DNA of 23,423 bases from CAYZYK01 sp964482615 (GTDB taxonomy: Bacteria > Patescibacteriota > Minisyncoccia > Minisyncoccales > CAYZYK01). Location: the NCBI GenBank assembly GCA_964482615.1, contig CAYZYK010000012.1, forward strand, positions 1 to 23,423, read 5' to 3'. How positions within the stretch are numbered: position 1 is the stretch's first letter; every line of letters begins with the position of its first letter. The notes beneath the pieces are model-generated. The model saw only the letters and a list, made by a program, of their open reading frames with translations. It did no database searches and was not told where the DNA came from. A program made the position numbers and the translations under genes. Shown in pieces: positions 21,054-23,423 of this stretch.

Positions 21054-21596
21054 TTATTTATTTGACCCTCGTTTTTTATTCATTACCGTTGCAAGATCTC
21101 GCCACTCTTTTGCCATCTTTTCCCGCTCTTTTTGAAAATCAGCAAGCATATCTTTAACTTCGTTTTGCATTTGAGTGATCTCTTCGTGGATTTTTCCTGA
21201 GCTTTCTTTCTTTCTGCCTTCCTGCTCTTTTTTGATTTCTGCCAAGGTCTTTTTAAAATCGCGAAGCCGCAATTCTTCTCCCTTTTCCAGCATCTTTTTA
21301 AGATTGCCGACTACTGTCGCCTCTTGCTCTTGGAAATCAGCCAATATCTGTTTAACATTCTCTTCGCGCTGTTTTTGAACCGTTAAAATGTCTCCCATCA
21401 TCTTGTCAAAATCCTTTTTGCGCAAGCTTTCGTGTCCTGCCAGAGCTTCTTTCAGTTCTTGGCTCATCTTTTCTCTTTTAGCCCGAAACTCTTCCAAAAG
21501 CTTGCGGGTGTCCTCCACAACCTCTCTAACTACTTTAATTCTTGCTTTATAAGAAGCAACAATGTCTTTGGCGATTTTAAAATTTTCTTTACTCAT
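21054..21596 (-). CDS. GvpC-like coiled-coil protein
   Basis: 180 aa, entirely helical and charged. Motifs shared with the 192-aa protein occur in the same order: LRKKDFDKMM (Asp62), ELRLRDFKKTL (Asp113) and a C-terminal ERxxMAKEWRDL versus ERxEAAGYWARI. The LADFQ motif recurs at Asp87 and Asp153, 66 residues apart, twice the 33-residue GvpC period. It is the first gene after gvpA, the usual gvpC position in cyanobacteria. It lacks the zinc finger. Assignment as an external reinforcing protein is inference. A large hairpin separates it from gvpA. Confidence 0.72.
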   Translation of the reverse strand: MSKENFKIAKDIVASYKARIKVVREVVEDTRKLLEEFRAKREKMSQELKEALAGHESLRKKDFDKMMGDILTVQKQREENVKQILADFQEQEATVVGNLKKMLEKGEELRLRDFKKTLAEIKKEQEGRKKESSGKIHEEITQMQNEVKDMLADFQKEREKMAKEWRDLATVMNKKRGSNK

Positions 21597-21654
21597 AAAT
21601 TTAAGCCTTGATGAAGAAGTATTCCTCGCTAAAGTTTAAGCTCATAAATAGAAG

Positions 21655-21750
21655 AAGACAATTTGAGACATGCTTTAGGTTTTTAGCAATCAGCCGATAA
21701 AAGGAGATAAACTGCTTTTACCCGGCCTAAAGGATGTCTTAAATTGCTTT
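21655..21750 (-). promoter_or_regulatory. Large imperfect hairpin between gvpA and the next gene
   Basis: Arms 21655-21679 and 21726-21750 match at 21 of 25 positions (for example GACAT...CTTTAGG against CCTAAAG...ATGTC), enclosing 46 nt. No U-run follows. In other gas vesicle operons gvpA mRNA is far more abundant than distal mRNA; a 3' stabilising or partial-termination structure here would achieve that. Confidence 0.6.
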
Positions 21751-21760
21751 AGACCAGCTC

Positions 21761-21964
21761 CTATTCGCTGGCGGTAAGACCGACAGCTTCCGCGTACTTC
21801 AGCCAGGTCTCAACCGAGGCAACCACTACTCTGGCCTCAATTGCCAGAAGTTCAATACCTACCAGCGAAACTCTGACCCAGGCGTCAATGACAACACCCT
21901 TGTCAAGCACACGGTCAATAACCTCTACTAAACTGGAACTAGATGTTGATTTTTCTACAGCCAT
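21761..21964 (-). CDS. gvpA: Gas vesicle major shell protein GvpA
   Basis: 67 aa, nearly canonical. It has a Ser-rich N-terminus (MAVEKSTSSSSL), helix VEVIDRVLDKGVVIDAWVRV, the VSLVGIELLAIEARVVVASV beta-hairpin and helix, and the end ETWLKYAEAVGLT. GvpA polymerises into the low-pitch ribbed helix forming the gas-permeable, water-excluding wall. It is the only GvpA proper here; GvpJ and the GvpS-type domain are minor paralogs. It is first in the minus-strand cluster, behind its own promoter and an unusually long leader. Confidence 0.97.
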   Translation of the reverse strand: MAVEKSTSSSSLVEVIDRVLDKGVVIDAWVRVSLVGIELLAIEARVVVASVETWLKYAEAVGLTASE

Positions 21965-22002
21965 AATTTTTTACTGAATTGACTTTTAACATTCTCCCCA
22001 GC

Positions 22003-22010
22003 CGACCTTT
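22003..22010 (-). promoter_or_regulatory. AAAGGTCG element upstream of gvpA
   Basis: Minus-strand AAAGGTCG, preceded by AC, 38 nt before the gvpA ATG and downstream of the leader hairpin. One of five copies. Confidence 0.5.
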
Positions 22011-22027
22011 GTATTATCCGGGAAGTC

Positions 22028-22064
22028 AAAACAAAAACTCCGCCGCTAAAAACTAGCAACGGAG
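22028..22064 (-). terminator. Intrinsic terminator-like hairpin in the gvpA leader (possible attenuator)
   Basis: On the minus strand CTCCG-TT-GCTA, loop GTTTT, then TAGC-GG-CGGAG gives a 9-bp interrupted stem, followed directly by TTTTTGTTTT. It lies between the gvpA promoter and the gvpA start, so it would stop transcription before gvpA unless bypassed. Alternatively it ends an unseen short leader RNA. Confidence 0.65.
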
Positions 22065-22118
22065 ATTCGTTTTTAAGAAAAAAACCAAAAACCCTAGTTA
22101 AGTCGCGAGGCAAATCCG

Positions 22119-22138
22119 TCTCTCTCTCTCTCTCTCTC
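22119..22138 (-). repeat. (GA)10 dinucleotide microsatellite in gvpA leader
   Basis: Ten uninterrupted TC units on the plus strand, (GA)10 in the gvpA transcript, about 50 nt after the predicted start site and 155 nt before the ATG. Such tracts are slippage-prone and can alter leader structure or protein binding. Confidence 0.9.
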
Positions 22139-22195
22139 CTAACCGGCCGTGGAAATTAAGGTTTTTGTTTCTTATGCTCATCATATTTCAACTTT

Positions 22196-22241
22196 ATTAT
22201 ACCAATTGTATGTATTATAACAAGCTGTCAAATCCAAGCAA
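22196..22241 (-). promoter_or_regulatory. gvpA promoter region with two overlapping -35/-10 sets
   Basis: Minus strand. P2 is TTGTTA (22223-22218), 16 nt, then TATAAT (22201-22196) with an upstream TGG (extended -10). P1 is TTGCTT (22241-22236), 16 nt, then TATAAT (22219-22214). Two perfect -10 hexamers facing gvpA make this the most convincing promoter in the window; P2 gives a leader of about 225 nt. Confidence 0.65.
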
Positions 22242-22265
22242 TGCTTTTGTCAATATCAACACCTC

Positions 22266-22364
22266 TTTAGAGAACATATTGTTTCTTATTGCTAACAGAA
22301 AAATACAACGGTTATAAATTCACCTTTGTTTCTCCTTAGTTTTTAACTATCGCCGTTCTCTAAA
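22266..22364. promoter_or_regulatory. Inverted TTTAGAGAAC half-sites and regulator promoter
   Basis: TTTAGAGAAC (22266-22275) and its exact reverse complement GTTCTCTAAA (22355-22364) flank a candidate plus-strand promoter (TTGCTA at 22289-22294, 18 nt, TATAAA at 22313-22318). A partial third copy, AGAGAAC, lies at 22424-22430. They are plausible operators for the adjacent XRE regulator, positioned to control both it and the divergent gvpA promoter. Confidence 0.45.
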
Positions 22365-22435
22365 AGAAAATAGTTGTCCTTTATTGTATTTACTTGTTGT
22401 TTATGCTACTCTGTAAGAAAGAGAGAGAACGAAAG

Positions 22436-22444
22436 TTATCCACA
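22436..22444 (+). promoter_or_regulatory. Single DnaA-box-like nonamer
   Basis: TTATCCACA, an exact match to the DnaA-box consensus, 15 nt before the regulator start codon. Others occur at 596-604 (complement) and, with one change (TTATCCACG), at 23341-23349. They are isolated, with no cluster or AT-rich unwinding array, so not evidence of an origin. Confidence 0.35.
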
Positions 22445-22459
22445 GCTCCCACTTTTTAT

Positions 22460-22831
22460 ATGCCAAAAAAAACAACCTTACACGAAATCACAAAGCTTGG
22501 GAATTATCTCAAAAAGCTCCGAGAGGAACAGGGTCTTTCCATACGTGCCATTGCTCGGCAATGCGGCATTGCTCCAAGCTACCTTGCTAAAATAGAAAAT
22601 GGATACGGAGTTAAGAGTATTGGCTTTGAGATTTTGGTAAAGCTCTCTAAATTTTACGGCATCCCTTTTTCAGATATACTGCGCGAAGCCGGTTTTATTG
22701 AAGAGAAACATGACAACAACGAATTGCCAGAGCTCGCCCAATATCTCCGGGCAAAATATCATCTATCTCCTCAAGCCATCCGCGATATGGAAATGGCAAA
22801 AGAAATTGTTGATAAAAAATACAAGTTATAG
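22460..22831 (+). CDS. XRE-family helix-turn-helix transcriptional regulator
   Basis: 123 aa from ATG 22460; the frame is open to 22394 but the extra residues lie upstream of the natural MPKKTTLHEITKLG start. Residues about 13-67 are a Cro/CI-type HTH: LGNYLKKLREEQGLSIRAIA, QCGIAPSYLAKIENGYGVKS, FEILVKLSKFYGIPFSDILR. A helical C-terminal segment ends in YHLSPQAIRDMEMAKEIVDK. It is divergent from gvpA with about 500 bp between the starts, making it the leading candidate for local control of the gas vesicle genes; its target is inferred, not shown. Confidence 0.88.
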   Translation: MPKKTTLHEITKLGNYLKKLREEQGLSIRAIARQCGIAPSYLAKIENGYGVKSIGFEILVKLSKFYGIPFSDILREAGFIEEKHDNNELPELAQYLRAKYHLSPQAIRDMEMAKEIVDKKYKL

Positions 22832-22880
22832 AAGATTGAATTCTCCCAAAAACCTTCTAAAAAATTTTGTCCGTCCGTCC

Positions 22881-22937
22881 AGCAGGCGGGCAAAAAGAAA
22901 AAGGGGTTTGGGGAAAATGAATTTTTGCCCGCCTGCT
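22881..22937. repeat. 16-bp perfect inverted repeat after the regulator (possible terminator)
   Basis: AGCAGGCGGGCAAAAA (22881-22896) and TTTTTGCCCGCCTGCT (22922-22937) are perfect complements 25 nt apart. They lie 50 nt after the regulator stop and could terminate it, though no long U-run follows the right arm. Confidence 0.75.
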
Positions 22938-23159
22938 CCGCGCCGAAGACGCGGCTAGGGTGGAAAGCGGCTCGTTCCTGTGTCAGCAGGAAGCAAAGCC
23001 CGCAAAAATTGGTTCCTTAATTGAAAAAGATTTTTGCGCGCGCCCATTAAAAGATGTTTTAATTTTTTGCGGGCTTTGCTGGCCGCCGTCAGGTGGCGAG
23101 CCGCTGGGCGGGTTTTGCGCCCGTCAGGGCGCAGATTGTTGCTCGAAAAAGGTTCGAGC
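22938..23159. repeat. GC-rich nest of inverted repeats and hairpins, noncoding
   Basis: Hairpin CCGCG/CGCGG (22938-22954). Long arms GCGGCTCG (22967-22974) with CGAGCCGC (23097-23104), enclosing hairpin TTCCTG/CAGGAA (22975-22992) and arms 22992-23010 with 23061-23080 (19 bp with one bulged T). Then hairpins GCGCCC/GGGCGC (23117-23132) and GCTCGAA/TTCGAGC (23141-23159). Open frames through it are low-complexity and unlike any family. It could be a structured RNA, a small non-autonomous mobile element or a lineage-specific repeat. Confidence 0.6.
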
Positions 23160-23423
23160 GGCGTTCAGTAATTGCGACCAATCAAAACTTTCAGGATTTT
23201 GGGCGAACAGCAAGGGAATTAATTATCCTTTTTATTATTGAAATTATCTAGCATCATTATATTAGTTGAGAACCAGAATATTGGTTTTTACTACCTATTT
23301 TAATAAGTGTTAAATTATTAGTTAAACATCAACAAGAAAGTTATCCACGATAGTAAAAAATATTCGGTAGCGCAGAAAAGAGTTTGAGCTTTCTTGAGGC
23401 AAGATTTCTAAGATTGAGAGTGT
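23160..23423. other. AT-rich end of window, no gene seen
   Basis: Apart from a DnaA-box-like TTATCCACG at 23341-23349, I see no supported gene, tRNA or terminator here. Frames are short and stop-rich. Confidence 0.5.

Noticed and set aside
22698..23241. Frames 22698-22958 and 22960-23241 as genes
   Set aside because: The first overlaps the regulator in another frame; the second lies in hairpin-rich DNA with Cys/Gly-rich low-information translation.
22436..23349. Replication origin suggested by DnaA-box-like nonamers
   Set aside because: Boxes are single and about 0.9 kb apart, with no dnaA/dnaN and no AT-rich iteron array.
1..23423. CRISPR arrays or insertion sequences
   Set aside because: No regularly spaced direct repeats of 25-40 nt and no transposase-like protein were seen on either strand.

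Overview
The window looks like a chromosome segment of a small-genome uncultivated bacterium, most likely a Candidate Phyla Radiation (Patescibacteria, Parcubacteria-like) member. This rests on the AT-rich, Lys/Glu-rich core genes, tight gene packing, a short T4SS-pilin-like protein, a LysM/M23 hydrolase, several lineage-type hypothetical proteins (for example one with an SCEGH motif), weak Shine-Dalgarno sites, and TGA used as an ordinary stop, which argues against the recoded Gracilibacteria/SR1 groups. The assignment is inference.

Left part (1-13.4 kb), AT-rich housekeeping and hypothetical genes. It opens with a truncated rsmA/ksgA on the minus strand and a divergent LysM-M23 cell-wall hydrolase. 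A minus-strand RNA-metabolism unit follows, read from about 6.8 kb down to 1.9 kb: tRNA-Arg(UCG), a pilin-like membrane protein, tRNA-Lys(CUU), rpsO, a NYN-domain nuclease gene, pnp, a charged coiled-coil protein and a DksA/TraR zinc-finger protein, ending at a bidirectional terminator. On the plus strand come a CCA-adding enzyme, a PH-domain membrane protein, a weakly supported membrane protein, and four consecutive genes (9.66-13.27 kb). Those four share a short N-terminal signature (M-P/L-K/R-F-S-x-E-K) but have unrelated bodies: unknown, transglutaminase-like, SAM-methyltransferase fusion, and SCEGH-motif protein. tRNA-Pro(CGG) closes this half.

Right part (13.4-22.0 kb), a higher-GC minus-strand gas vesicle island starting 26 bp after tRNA-Pro. 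In transcription order: gvpA, a GvpC-like coiled-coil protein, a DnaJ-type CxxCxGxG zinc protein, a second GvpC-like protein ending in a classical C2H2 finger, gvpN, a gvpV-like gene, a KSEKEKK-repeat protein (possibly GvpH-related), two small membrane proteins, gvpF, gvpG, gvpO, gvpL, a gvpS-gvpK fusion, gvpJ and an ArsA/Get3-type ATPase. The shell protein, nucleation/assembly proteins (J, K, S, F, G, L, O), the AAA+ ATPase GvpN and candidate reinforcing proteins are all present, so a functional organelle is plausible.

Control features are prominent. gvpA has a promoter region with two overlapping -35/-10 pairs and a leader of about 220 nt carrying a (GA)10 microsatellite and an intrinsic-terminator-like hairpin. 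A large hairpin follows gvpA. The octamer AAAGGTCG occurs five times, always on the coding strand 27-38 nt before a start codon in this cluster. A divergent XRE-family regulator (22.46 kb) lies behind shared inverted half-sites. The last 600 bases hold a GC-rich nest of inverted repeats with no convincing gene.
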